Assembly (NCBI GenBank): GCA_951799405.1 | Contig: OX637334.1 | Location: 6,634,001 to 6,698,000 of the forward strand | Reading direction: 5' to 3' | DNA: 64,000 nt | Source of the DNA: Agapetus fuscipes | Taxonomy: Eukaryota > Arthropoda > Insecta > Trichoptera > Glossosomatidae | In this document: positions 47,450-57,876 of the stretch, in pieces | How the letters are laid out: each line of letters starts with the position of its first letter | How positions within the stretch are numbered: position 1 is the stretch's first letter | The notes under the pieces: generated by a model | What the model was told of the DNA's origin: nothing | The model's database searches: none | Seen by the model: only the letters and a program-made list of their open reading frames with translations | Position numbers and translations under genes: made by a program

Positions 47450-47880
47450 GCACATCATTTCAAGCATGGGTAGGAAATAGTGGCGAAGGGTGCCATACAA
47501 GCCGATTCCCATCGGTTTCCCGTTTAAAATGAGGCAGAAATGATAATAAAGTAGACTGCATGGTAAAACGCAAACGCAACTAAGCTACACATATAGTGTC
47601 ACTTCTTGCCGCATTTTCCCCGTAGGGTTTTGCATGTGGCGAGTGGAACCTATTTATTTTTACAGGTAAGGGGGCCGGCCTTACGCCAATCACTTCAGAG
47701 TATCAATGGGGAAAAAATATGTACTGTTTCTTTGGTTTTAAATGTATCTTTTTACTTTGTCCCTATATTTTTTAACTACTTTGTTACATCATTTTAAAAG
47801 GAAAGCCGATGGGAACCGGCTTGTATGGCACCCTTCGCCACTGGTAGGCAACCAGGTGGATTTTTTGATTCCTAAAAGAT
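47450..47880. mobile_element. Inverted-repeat element carrying a SINE-B insertion
   Basis: Arms 47,480-47,518 and 47,812-47,842 (TGGCGAAGGGTGCCATACAA on the left, mirrored on the right). CAGGGGCGTGCACATCATTT near 47,452 resembles a hAT end. Between the arms, 47,570-47,700 is an inverted SINE-B piece (GCAACTAAGCTACACATATA, TTTTTACAGGTAAGGGGGCC). Confidence 0.7.
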
Positions 47881-48456
47881 TTTTTTTTTTTTTTTTATTA
47901 GATCAAATTACATATTACATTATACATATATTTTTAACAATGTTTTTTTTTTTTTTTTTTTGCTTACCCTCATGCTGAAAGCAGAATGCTTGTGCGCATG
48001 CAGGGCGGGATACTAGTTAAATTTTTTTTTTTTTTTTAGCTACACATACTTAATTAAATATTATTAACATATTATACAAATTACAAAATATACATATTTT
48101 TTTAACAAGAAAACAGTACCTCATCAAAAAGAGACTTCACTCTTGTGTTAGATGAGGGATGCCTTAATCGAGCTTAAAACATTTTACTTAAATACAAATA
48201 ATAATACAAAAATAATGTGACAGGATAATGAAAAGGAAAGCAAATGTAAGAAAAAACAAAATAAGAACAAACATAGTATGAATCAGAAAAGAAAAAAAGA
48301 ATAGCAGCGAAATATAAAATTAGTCATGATTAAATACAAATATAAATACAAAGGATACAATTTAATGTTAAGCGTACTTAAAAATGGAAAAAGAAAAAGC
48401 AATAGAAAAGAGAAAATAAACAAAAATTAAAAACATAAATAATAATGAATTTTGCT
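47880..48456 (-). mobile_element. LINE 3' UTR and two poly(A) ends
   Basis: On the reverse strand, the non-coding tail of the LINE at 48,457 runs to an A-run at about 48,020-48,037. A second, short copy of the same 3' end with its own A-run lies at 47,880-47,942, next to a third A-run at 47,943-47,962. Similar text (TACATATTTTTTTAACA and TACATATATTTTTAACA) ties them together. Confidence 0.65.
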
Positions 48457-49480
48457 TTAATCGAAGTTTAGCATTTCTCTGCTTTGTTCACTAAAGTATG
48501 CTTTTATTTTAGTCTTAAATGTAATCAAATTTTGTATTCCTTTAATATCTGGCGGTAAATTGTTAAAATTAATTACCCCATGATAGATAAAGCTGTTTTG
48601 CGAATGTTTTTTTTCAAATTTTGGAATTTTGAAATCATATTTATATCTTATTGAGTGACTATTTAGAAGATTAAGGCTTTTTTTATCTTTTAAAATTTGC
48701 AATATACTATATTTTTTATATATGATGTCTATAGTGGGAACATTGAACATTTTGAATAAAAGTTCTGACGGATATGTCGAGGGCTTTTTTAATATTATTT
48801 TAATTATTAGTTTTTGGACCACCCTTATGGGGTCTATTATATTAGAGTATGATCCTCCCCATCCAATTATACCATATTGCAATAATGATTGAACTGTAGC
48901 GTAGTAAACTCTTTTTAGGATATTAATTTCCAGAATATTTCGTAGTCTTATGAATATGTAGATACATTTCCTAATTCTTTTAATTAGTTCACACGTATGT
49001 GTTTTCCATTTTAAATGTTGATCTATGTATACACCTAAGTATTTTATTTTGTCTGTTGTATTAAGTGTTGAACATATTTGGTTACAATTTGATTTATCGC
49101 ATTTATTTTGGTGGATAATTATTTTTAATTCCAGATTTGTTTGAATTTTGTTTGTAGAGAAAGGGACAATGCATGTTTTTTCACTATTTAGTGTTAGAAG
49201 ATTTAGATCAAACCAGTGTTTTAATTTGTTCATGTCCATATTTGCTTTTTCACTAATCATCTTCCAATTTATATCTTCTATTATGATAACAGTGTCATCG
49301 GCATATGATATAATTTTACCATTAAGTTTTTGAGTGAATATATCATTGACGTATATTATGAATAATAGTGGACCTAATACTGTTCCTTGTGGAATGCCGA
49401 AATCGCTTGATTCTGGTTCGCTGTATATTTCATTTATTTTGACGACTTGCGATCGTTTTTGAATCGTTTTTGAAGATGAT
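48457..49480 (-). pseudogene. Non-LTR retrotransposon reverse transcriptase, 5'-truncated
   Basis: Stop at 48,457. The frame is open upstream to about 49,470: GIPQGTVLGPLLFIIYVNDI and SYADDTVIII are the RT palm motifs (YADD catalytic). Then KHWFDLNLLTLNSEKT, KYLGVYIDQHLKW and the thumb LQYGIIGWGG follow. This arrangement belongs to the Jockey/CR1/I-like group of insect LINEs. The first part of RT and the endonuclease are missing, the usual result of 5' truncation. The surviving frame is intact and the 3' UTR with poly(A) is present, so it is fairly young. Confidence 0.88.
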
Positions 49481-49499
49481 ATATTCTTTTATCGCACAA

Positions 49500-50335
49500 T
49501 ACATATATCATTTAATTGTACAATAAAATAATATATCGCCACCTAAAAGGTAAAATTAAATAGGTACAGATTCCTAGTTTTGAGATATCGCGGAAAGAAG
49601 ACTTTTATGTGCATTTCTTCTCCTAGTTCGTAAACCAATCATCAGAATAAACTGTTTTTTTTTGTCGATTTAGAAATTATAGTTTTCTTTCTGTCCAATT
49701 TGATTTACTTGCACATTTCATTTTATTTCACCCATAAAAAAATAAAATGTACTTATTCACTTTTACCTTCAAATGAGTGTGGTAATTTGTGTTACACACA
49801 CAGAAAAATGTATGGAATAATGATTTTTCAAAAACTAAATGGAGAAAATAGTTTGAATAAACTTAAAATATTTTAGTAAAACATTACTTGATCTTAAAAA
49901 ATGTCAAGTCCGATAAAAAAATGTATGAAAAATATAATTTTTGACTTAAAACACAGTTCAACTTTTTGTTTTATTTTTTTTAAGTAAAAATTTCACAAAT
50001 CAAATATTAAATACTTCTAGATTTTGTAGGGTTTGTGAATTCACACAGAGAAAATTCATTTTATTTAAAAAAAATTTTTTTTTTTCTAAAACATAGTTTT
50101 ATTTTCACAATAATATTATATACCTCGAGCACTTTCGACCTTCAATACTCAGGTCATTATCAAGAGTGATGTACATCAAATTAAAATTATTAAGAACAAA
50201 CCATAGTTCAAAATTATATAAATTCAAATAAATAGGTATAGGTACAATAAAGATGAACTTAATTTAAATTAAATATAACAGTCAAAAATTAAAAAGATTA
50301 AAAGAAAGAAAACATAAAATAATATATTATAAGGG
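49500..50335. other. AT-rich intergenic stretch with a fold-back fragment
   Basis: About 50,030-50,170 (GTAGGGTTTGTGAATTCACA, GTTTTATTTTCACAATAAT, CTCGAGCACTTTCGACC) matches one half of the hairpin element at 58,495-58,670. Otherwise nothing recognised. Confidence 0.5.
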
Positions 50336-50572
50336 CCTGTTGCACCAACCTCCAATCAATATTTGATTGAAACATCAAATTTGATTACTTAGTTCTGGTA
50401 AAGACCTCGGTTAAATATTTCTCGAAAGTTGGTAAAAATGTGATGGAATTTGAACAGGAAATATGATTCACATCAGCTGACTTACGTATATGTAATCAAT
50501 TGTTTGATTTGAAAGGGAGAAATCACACTTAATTTTGATTTTCGTCTGATTGGAGTTTGGTGCAACAGGCCC
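50336..50572. mobile_element. MITE-like element with 27-base terminal inverted repeats
   Basis: GGGCCTGTTGCACCAACCTC at the left and GTTTGGTGCAACAGGCCC at the right, with CAATCA continuing on the inside. 237 bases, no ORF. The ends fit the general look of PIF/Harbinger-derived MITEs, but a clean 3-base duplication is not evident. Confidence 0.75.
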
Positions 50573-51560
50573 TTTAATTATAATAAATTAATACAAACAT
50601 CCGAGGGTCAAAAAATAAAATGTTTAAAGCACAAATAAAATTATTGAGTCAACACAAAAAGACAAATAATAATTATAACCATGGATATATAGAACTGGAT
50701 AGGCTAAACAATCAATCCTTTGAGAATTAGAAATGCGCTACCCCACTCATCATACAAAAATCCAAATTCATTCTATCAGTAGCCTTCCAACTGTCAACAG
50801 GTGTGTTACCTAATTGGAAAAAAAAACAATATAAATCCCAAACTGGGTATTTTCTGAGCGTGCCAACACATTAATCACTATTTTATATAAAAACGTTGAT
50901 AAAATTTATTTTTCGTTTGTCAAAATATTTTGTTCGCGAAAGTGACAGCCATTTCTAGAACTAGTGATGTTCAAATATGTAGGTACTTGCTTCTTGAAGT
51001 ATGTAACTTCTATGCTCGCGGTAATAGATACTTGTGAAAATCATCCCATACACAATGTGGTAGGAACATTTTTGAATTCGGAATTTATCAGATATTTTCA
51101 TACATTCAACAACACTAGTAACAAATTTCGTTGCCGTGGTGATGGCATGTTTCCATGGCGATATATAAATAGATTGAAGACGGAGTAGAGACACGATGCT
51201 TACATAGAAAATGAGAAAAGCATTTCATATGTTGTGAGCGAGACAGCATTATAAACAGTGTATGGTGTCAAAGACGGTGCATCATGTTGATTGGTACTAA
51301 ATCACATGTACGACCCCTCCATTTAATACTTCCTCCATGATTATAACAACAAAATGTCAAAGAATAGAAGTAAAATTCAAGGGGTTGGGCTATGGCGGAT
51401 TGGGGAAAGGAGCAATGAACAATTCTGCACTCAGAATGTAAATACAGGCAACTAAATGCCCTAGAAACAATTGAAATTCATAAATTTAAGCAGAATGGCC
51501 ATATTGTAAATATTCAAATCCCTCTAGCTTCCCTCCTGCTCATCTCAATCAAAATAAAAA
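50573..51560. other. Intergenic, nothing recognised
   Basis: Two overlapping short open frames near 50,961-51,194 have no family features. Confidence 0.4.
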
Positions 51561-51678
51561 AAAGTCATTGTCCTGATGATGCCTTGTAGGCGAAAGTGCT
51601 TGACAGAAATAAAATTATAAAAAGTGAAATAAAATTTTATTGATTGTAGAGGCATTAACTTTGTAATCATTCATCATT

Positions 51679-51888
51679 AAGGATAAAAGAAAAACAGCTT
51701 TGTTTTCGATTACGTGAGTATATATATTTTTATACCACAACCGGTTTCGCAAACATCCGTTTGCATCGTCAGGTAGTTCCACAATTGAACCACCTGATGA
51801 TGCAAACGGATGTTTGCGAAACCGGTTGTGGTATAAAAATATATAAACTCACGTAATCGAAAACCAAGCTATTTTTCTTTTATCCTTA
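51679..51888. mobile_element. Fold-back element with about 100-base arms
   Basis: AAGGATAAAAGAAAAACAGC ... ACCGGTTTCGCAAACATCCG in the left arm is mirrored in the right arm (CGGATGTTTGCGAAACCGGT ... TTTTTCTTTTATCC). The loop is only about 12 bases. The neighbouring 51,575-51,650 (CTGATGATGCCTTGTAGGCG, AAATAAAATTATAAAAAGTG) is the half of a related hairpin family. Confidence 0.85.
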
Positions 51889-52260
51889 GTGAAATAAAAC
51901 TTTGTTAATTTAATTAATATAAAAATAATGACTCCAGCCTTTGCTGTACCCAGACGTTAGCTTCTTATATGAGCTTAGAATGTACACGCTTAGACTCTGC
52001 ATCTCTCTCTAGTCCATTAAAAATGAGAGAGAGGAAACAACTGTCTCTGCGCAGTAGCACGTGTAAGCTTGCCTGTGTGGGCAAATGTAAACTTTTACCT
52101 CTCGGGCATTTTGCGACGACGACATAGTTATTCAATTAATGAAATAAAAAACTCCGAAATTATTGGACTTTAACATTTTTTTAGTATTTCATCTCTAAGA
52201 TAGTATAATAAGGAGTACATTTATCCAAAACACTCAATTTTACTCAATATGTCACTTATT

Positions 52261-52440
52261 CAGTTACGACTGGGGTAAAATCAGCCCTGAAAGCCCGTCT
52301 TATAGAGGCTTTAGAAAATGCTGGAGAGAACCCTGCCGCATTTTGCATGCTGTCGGCTGGAGACTTGTCGCTGGAGGAACTCAACACCAGCATCACAGAG
52401 AGCCTGAAGGTGGCATTGTTGAGCTGTGTGACTACATGCT
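52261..52440 (+). pseudogene. Degenerate SAP-domain gag fragment
   Basis: The + strand reads VTTGVKSALKARLIEALENA then AGDLSLEELNTSITE, parallel to the gag at 1,926-3,056 (GGKAALQARLMEALEQSG ... ALDELNLSITG). No proper start and broken downstream. Shows that the SAP-gag family has more than one lineage here. Confidence 0.75.
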
Positions 52441-52715
52441 GGAGGATCAGCAGGCGCGCCTGGCGGTACCGAAGATGGGTGGCGGCCGCACTAATCGAGA
52501 CTGGCGGATCATCTGAAGTATGATTGAGGCAGTGTTCTCCGGGACCGGCATCAGTGTCGTGGTGTGCTGCGAGCAAGCGCAGCCGAGAGCTAGCGGGGAG
52601 AAATCCGTGGACTGACACTTCTTCCTGACCACAGGGTATGGACCGTGGAACAGCCTGCCCCTACCTACACAGAGTCAAGACTGTTCCGGGACGAAACAGT
52701 CTAGGTGAGGGTAGT

Positions 52716-53092
52716 GTTATGTAAATAGTACTTAGTTATAAACAAAATAAATAGGGTAGGTGTATATAGACTCTAGCTGTCATGAATTATTATTAAGTAC
52801 CTAGAGTAAGCAAATATTATATAAGTAGTATAAGTATTGGAACCTTGTGGAATATGATAGATGTTTCCAGACGAATCTAAGCCCAGAATGTTTTGATTGC
52901 AGTAGCTATATAAGGCGAGATTTGCCTGCAAGTAGTTCAGTCTCAAGATACTCTTAACCATTACAGAACAGACAGTGAAAGTCAACCATACAAATGAACG
53001 AGTGTACAATAAATTGTGAACTACAATAAATACATTTAAAATAAATCTTCGGCTGTTTCAATTAAGAAGACCATCATTCTAAATTTCAAAAC
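52716..53092 (+). repeat. Probable LTR relic
   Basis: Begins TGTTATGTAAATAGTACTTA, contains TATATAAGGCGAGATTTGCC (TATA-like, about 52,908) followed by CAGTCTCAAG, two AATAAA-type signals near 53,008-53,040, and ends ...TTTCAAAACA next to TTAGAACCCGAAAA, which resembles a worn primer-binding site. It follows the SAP-gag fragment, so it may be from the same family. Boundaries inferred. Confidence 0.5.
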
Positions 53093-53132
53093 ATTAGAAC
53101 CCGAAAAACACTACAATAGAATCAAACAATAA

Positions 53133-54376
53133 ACTGATGAACTAAAAGCGAATACTTCAACCAGTAATCGCAGAAATCCAGAGAAAATTGAAGACCACAA
53201 ATATATTGAAAAGTTTTTAGCAGATCTTCCAAAGATGCCGTCGCATTACTGTCGTGCTAAAACATCACGAGAATATTTAGAACCAGTTTTCACGAACATG
53301 ACACAGCTTTATAAGACATATAAAGAGAATTGTGAATTAGAGGGTAGAGAATGCCCTGGCCGTAAATTATTTGACAAAATATTTTTGAAACTCAATCTGA
53401 GCCTATTCCACCCAAAGAAAGATCAATGCGATGTTTGTTGCAGTCATAAAACTGGAAACATTACGGATGAAGAACACGCTGAACATGTTCTGAAGAAAGA
53501 TCGAGCTAGGAAAGAGAAAGATACTGACAAAGGAATTGCACAGTCCGGAGCTTGTCACGTGTTCACACAGGATGTTGAATCGGTAAAATTGGCCCCGTAT
53601 CTTCAAGCTAGTGCAGTTTACTATAAAACTAAATTATGCGTCCATAATTTTACACTATACAATATAGCAACTAAGGAAGTAATGTGTTATTGGTTCGATG
53701 AGTCAAATAGCACGCTTGAAGCCTCTGTGTTTGCTTCATGCTTAGTAGACCATTTAGAGAAGGTTTTGAGTCAGAAATTATTGCCTGTGATTTTATATTC
53801 CGATGGCTGTTGCGCTCAAAATCGCAATGCTACCTTAAGTAATGCTTTATTACGTTTAGCGATTGAAAAAAATATTGTGATTACTCAAAAGTATCTGGAA
53901 AAAGGCCATACTCACATGGAATGTGATTCGGTACACAGTGCAAATTAAAAGGTAAAGAAATTTTCCTTCCACAACAATACATGGCAATAAGTAAAATTGC
54001 TAGGAGTGATCCTATGCCTTACGAAGCTCGTTATTTGGACTATAACTTTTTCACAGACTTTTCGAAAGAATTGATTTATACATCTATACGTCCTGGTAAA
54101 AAAACAGGTGACCCAGTCGTCACAGATATACGTATGCTAGAATACAGACCAAATGGCACAATTTGGTACAAAGTTGATTTTGATAACGAGCTACAGCCGT
54201 TACCACATCGTCCCACGCCAATTAACAACATTAAACAAATAAATGGCCTGCAGAAATTGTACGCAGCTAGAATACCAATTACAAAGCGGAAGTATCAAGA
54301 TTTGCAAGACCTAAAAAGTGTATTACCACCTAGTTGCCATTCTTTTTATGATGACCTTCCGCACAGCAATCGCTAA
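53133..54376 (+). pseudogene. DDE-like transposase, frameshifted
   Basis: Two frames of one protein. 53,133-53,948 reads PKKDQCDVCCSHKTGN (a CxxC pair), FTQDVESVKLAPYLQASAVY, VILYSDGCCAQNRNATLSNA and QKYLEKGHTHMECDSVHS. After a frame change at about 53,938-53,948 it resumes at 53,942 with KLKGKEIFLPQQYMAISKIA and SIRPGKKTGDPVVTDIR to the stop at 54,376. Proteins of this pattern are common, unnamed repeated genes in arthropod genomes. D in FTQD, D in YSDG and a missing acidic residue after DSVHS would be a DDE triad. I cannot assign a superfamily. The N-terminus is lost at an upstream stop. Confidence 0.78.
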
Positions 54377-54712
54377 AGACTGAAACTTAGATTAGACTAG
54401 AGATTTCGAGTTATTCTTTATTATTTTTATATTTTTATTAATACTATTTATATCTTGTTTCTTTGGAGTTTATTAAAGACTAAAACTAATAATTCAAAAT
54501 ATTTACCTATAATAATAAAAAAATATAATTGCATTTTCGCACTAACTAGAAGTTCCTATGTTACCAAACAACTTTAAGTAATTTATATAAACAATGTGAT
54601 TCTTAAGATTTAAGTTATAGATACCTAATGTTATAAAGATTTGTTAATTTTCTTGAAATATTTCCTAATAAAAGCTTTTCTTTGGAAATCATCTTTTATT
54701 TAATATCTTAAT

Positions 54713-54960
54713 CCCTAACATTTCCGCAAACAACACCGCCTAAATCTAATAAAATATTAGTCAACACAGCTCAAGTCATAAAAAACAAGTTAAAATAAAG
54801 TAAATTGTCAAAATAAGTATAAATAATTATTTCTTAACCGCTAACTAGAGTATGTATTAAGTTATGACAGGAATAATCCCCAGATTTTTTAAAATAGACA
54901 GTTTTTTACGTCTCCTGTAAAGTTGGTAAAAATGACTTAGGCGGTGTTGTAAGCTAAGGG
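54713..54960. mobile_element. Inverted-repeat segment downstream of the transposase
   Basis: CCCTAACATTTCCGC..AACAACACCGCCTAA and, inverted, TTAGGCGGTGTTGTAAGCTAAGGG, with 13 perfect bases (CAACACCGCCTAA, 54,731-54,743 and 54,937-54,949). Could be a MITE or the end of the transposase's own element. Confidence 0.6.
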
Positions 54961-55203
54961 ACGATATAGACCATTAAGCTAATTTAACATGAGCAATGTT
55001 TGCATGTGTACTGGACCAATGTGTCTTATGAAAACAGGAAAAGAACTGGGGGAGCATTATATTATTATTTATTGATTTAAAAAAATGTAATTTGTCGTGT
55101 ATGTTGCTTGACTTATAGGTTGGTATGCGGCTGATCACAAATGCTGTAAAAATGGTTCACTTTGCCAATGTCACCCCTGTTTCAGGGAAGGACGGCAAGA
55201 GTT

Positions 55204-55434
55204 TTTATTTATTTATTAAAAAAAAAAAAAAAAATTATGAAGAGGAATGCAATTCACCAACCTATTTTGCCTGGCCAGTTGTCTTCATGCAAAAGCAGAA
55301 GATTACATGCTATGACAGCTGAAACCGGGTCAATGTTATGGTCAAAGGGGCCAGCCGTGGCTCAAACCAACGTTATCTGAACCAAATACGCTAGCTGAAC
55401 AAGCGTCTTGACCACCGTGGCCATAGCACCGACC
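55204..55434 (-). repeat. SINE-C inserted in the shared tail
   Basis: Reverse orientation: tRNA-like head at the right (GTGGTCAAGACG, GGTTTGAGCCACGG), 3' end GAATTGCATTCCTCTTCATA and an A-run at the left. Flanked by GAGTT on both sides (55,199-55,203 and 55,435-55,439). Confidence 0.8.
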
Positions 55435-55487
55435 GAGTTGCAGGGTGTATGTCCATTTGAGATTTGGTTTTTATGTTGTAGGTTCAC

Positions 55488-55582
55488 TGTATGTGTGGTA
55501 TACTGTATAAGTGGTACACACGAATAAACTCCCCCCCATTAGGGTTACTAATGGGGGGAAATATGTAAAAAAATAAAAAAAA
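55488..55582 (+). mobile_element. 95-bp retroposed insert with 15-bp target duplication
   Basis: Flanked by perfect copies of ATGTTGTAGGTTCAC (55,473-55,487 and 55,583-55,597). The insert ends in AAAAAAATAAAAAAA and carries a small palindrome (CCCCCCATTAGGGTTACTAATGGGGGG region, about 55,530-55,559). Long target duplication plus A-tail is the mark of LINE-type retroposition. Confidence 0.88.
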
Positions 55583-55981
55583 ATGTTGTAGGTTCACATG
55601 AGGCATGTGCAAGCGCGAACTTGTACGTGTCTGGTTGTGAGATTTCATGTAATGTGAATCTCTAATGTAACATATCTTTGCAACTTAGATTAGATTAGAT
55701 TAGTGTACGAAGTTGTGTACTTAATCTTTTTTTTAGTCATTTTTCCGTTTCATTGCACTGATAGTGTAGAGATAAGATAGTGTAGAGACAAGATAGAGAC
55801 ATTTAGCTTGTAAATGTTTTAGAGCATAGATAAGTATACCTACTATAACACTACGTATAAAACGCCCAAAACTCAACCGCATATTTTACACAATAGCCTC
55901 TTAATTAGTAATAAGTAACGAATCTTTGAATACGGCAACTTTAGGTTCGATAAAAGAAACTGTCGTTCTGCAAAACTAGTG

Positions 55982-57751
55982 ATGGAAAACCTGATAGCAT
56001 TTGCCAACACCACCTTGAAGATTACTGATGGGGATGATGGAACAATATTACTAATGGATAACGCTGACCTCAGCAAAGAATGTTCAGCATATTTGTGGGA
56101 GTGCCTGCAGTCCGGAGTGCTGTGCGATGTACAGCTGGTGGCCGCGTCAGGCTGCAGGATCCCAGCTCATAAGCTGGTGCTGATGGCTGGAAGTCCCGTC
56201 TTCAGAACCATGTTCCTCGGAGAATTCAAAGAGGCCAAGGAAAACCTTATCAACATGGAGAACTGTGAAGGTGATGTGTTGCAGATGATTGTCAATTACT
56301 TTTATACAGGAAGGATTAAAATTCATGAAGGCAATGCACATGACGTAATGGCAGCAGCCCACTATCTGCTTGTGCCACACATTGTACAAGCATGCTTTCA
56401 GTTCTTCAACGGGCCTTTGGACACTTCAAACTGTTGGGATTTCTATTCCTTCGCCTCCCAACACAACTATTTGTCAATGAAGGATAAAGTAAAAGCCATA
56501 ATATGTGAGAAGTTCTCTGAAGTATCACTCCTACAGGGGTTTTTGTCCATAGAGCTGAATGACATTCTTGGATTTTGTAACTCGGAGGTTTTGTGTGTAC
56601 CGAATGAGGATTATCTCTATGAGAGAATGAAAGCTTGGGTGATGCACAGTCCACAGAGAGGAATACACATGAGAGAGATACTAGAGCAGCTAGAGCCAAC
56701 CCTGCTCTCCTCCGTGACTCTGGGAGATATATTTATGCAATTTATGGACGCATCAGGGAGTCCTCCTCTTCTGAAAGCTATTACCCAAAGACTTGGCGAA
56801 TCAAAAAATCCTGAACCAATTCATTCAGAGTATAAACGAATGAACTATAAAGATGGTTTATTTTTAGTGTTTGGTGTTGCAACAGGTGGAAAAGATTTTG
56901 AAGTCAGTGTTGACTTATATAATTTGCGTAATAATAGCATTTCACAATATTTGAGCAAGGGGTTCTTTAGAAAGAATTATTTTGGAGTTGCCGTTACCCA
57001 AAACTACTCAAGACCTCAAAAGTTTGTGATTATTGGAGGATCCACAGCTGAAGGTTGCATGGACACCGTGAAGTTCTTTGATTTGGAAACAGAGACATTT
57101 GAGGATGTGGGAAGTATGCGAACAGCCAGACAAGATGTCAGCACAGTGGTCATCAACAGGAGCAACACTGAGTTTGTCTATGCCATCGGGGGAAAGAAAG
57201 AAGCAGATGTGGTGAATGAAGTGGACAAATGGGACATGAAGATGGTGGAGAGACATGATGTAGCTCCATTGAACATTGCAAGATATAGATGTGGTGCGGC
57301 TGTACTCAATAATAAGATATATGTAGCGGGAGGGCTTGGCAAGGACGGCTTACAGCTCGACAGTGTAGAAGAACTTTGTGAGGAAAGGAAATCTTGGGTA
57401 ATGCGTTGTCCCATGCGAAACAGCAAAGGTCTCATCAGCTTGTGGGCTCACGAGGGTTTCTTGTATGCTGTGGGGAACCAGGCAGTGGAGCAATATGACC
57501 CCTCCACAGACAACTGGAGCAAAGTTACCGACTTGCAAGAAAACTCTGAAAATTCAATTGCTGTTTTGTGGGATGGGGAAATCTGTATTTTTAGAAGATC
57601 CTCCGGTAATGAATCATACTTACGCAAGTATAATATTAAGAATAGGGAATGGAAACGGTTTCCCGTAACAGAAAAGGGCGCTAAGCTTTTCTCCAAGAAC
57701 ACTAACATTGTCGTTCAGTCAAATTTCAAAAACATTTTCTATTTCAAGTAA
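55982..57751 (+). CDS. Intronless BTB-BACK-kelch protein, 589 aa
   Basis: ATG at 55,982 (an in-frame GTG precedes it), stop TAA at 57,749-57,751. Residues about 32-135 are a BTB/POZ domain (CDVQLVAASGCRIPAHKLVL, FYTGRIKI). A BACK region follows to about 250 (NCWDFYSFASQHNYLSM, LEQLEPTLLSSVTLGD), then diverged kelch repeats to the end (VIIGGSTAEG, YAIGGKKEAD, IYVAGGLGKDG, with GG pairs at strand starts). Proteins of this design are usually substrate adaptors for Cullin-3 ubiquitin ligases; substrate unknown. The kelch part is weak in conserved W and Y residues. A polyadenylation signal AATAAA lies at 57,871. No intron over 1.77 kb while neighbouring genes are intron-rich, so a retrogene origin is possible. 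Confidence 0.9.
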   Translation: MENLIAFANTTLKITDGDDGTILLMDNADLSKECSAYLWECLQSGVLCDVQLVAASGCRIPAHKLVLMAGSPVFRTMFLGEFKEAKENLINMENCEGDVLQMIVNYFYTGRIKIHEGNAHDVMAAAHYLLVPHIVQACFQFFNGPLDTSNCWDFYSFASQHNYLSMKDKVKAIICEKFSEVSLLQGFLSIELNDILGFCNSEVLCVPNEDYLYERMKAWVMHSPQRGIHMREILEQLEPTLLSSVTLGDIFMQFMDASGSPPLLKAITQRLGESKNPEPIHSEYKRMNYKDGLFLVFGVATGGKDFEVSVDLYNLRNNSISQYLSKGFFRKNYFGVAVTQNYSRPQKFVIIGGSTAEGCMDTVKFFDLETETFEDVGSMRTARQDVSTVVINRSNTEFVYAIGGKKEADVVNEVDKWDMKMVERHDVAPLNIARYRCGAAVLNNKIYVAGGLGKDGLQLDSVEELCEERKSWVMRCPMRNSKGLISLWAHEGFLYAVGNQAVEQYDPSTDNWSKVTDLQENSENSIAVLWDGEICIFRRSSGNESYLRKYNIKNREWKRFPVTEKGAKLFSKNTNIVVQSNFKNIFYFK

Positions 57752-57870
57752 ATAATATAACAATGTTTTTTTTCCTGTCTTATGTCAAATATCATTCATT
57801 AGAAATATGTTAATCAACAGATTAGTAAGGAAATAATTTGTTTTCTTGATTTTAAAATATTTTTGTATTG

Positions 57871-57876
57871 AATAAA
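57871..57876 (+). terminator. Polyadenylation signal of the BTB-kelch gene
   Basis: AATAAA 120 bases after the stop codon; followed by TTTGTATTTTTTT. Confidence 0.6.

Larger units (their letters stand above)
55110..55710 (+). repeat. SINE-A/LINE shared tail, split by two later insertions
   Basis: The module starts GACTTATAGGTTGGTATGCG, breaks at 55,203, resumes at 55,435, breaks at 55,487, resumes at 55,583 and ends in CAACTTAGATTAGATTAG at about 55,700. Inserts are described separately. Confidence 0.85.

Noticed and set aside
50961..51194. Overlapping ORFs on both strands as the missing NOL8 RRM exon
   Set aside because: Neither strand contains RNP1 or RNP2-like motifs.
52256..52618. Reverse-strand ORF of 120 codons
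   Set aside because: The opposite strand carries the recognisable SAP-gag fragment; the reverse reading matches nothing.
57008..57708. Reverse-strand ORFs in the kelch gene
   Set aside because: Antisense shadows of a long coding frame with clear BTB and BACK domains.
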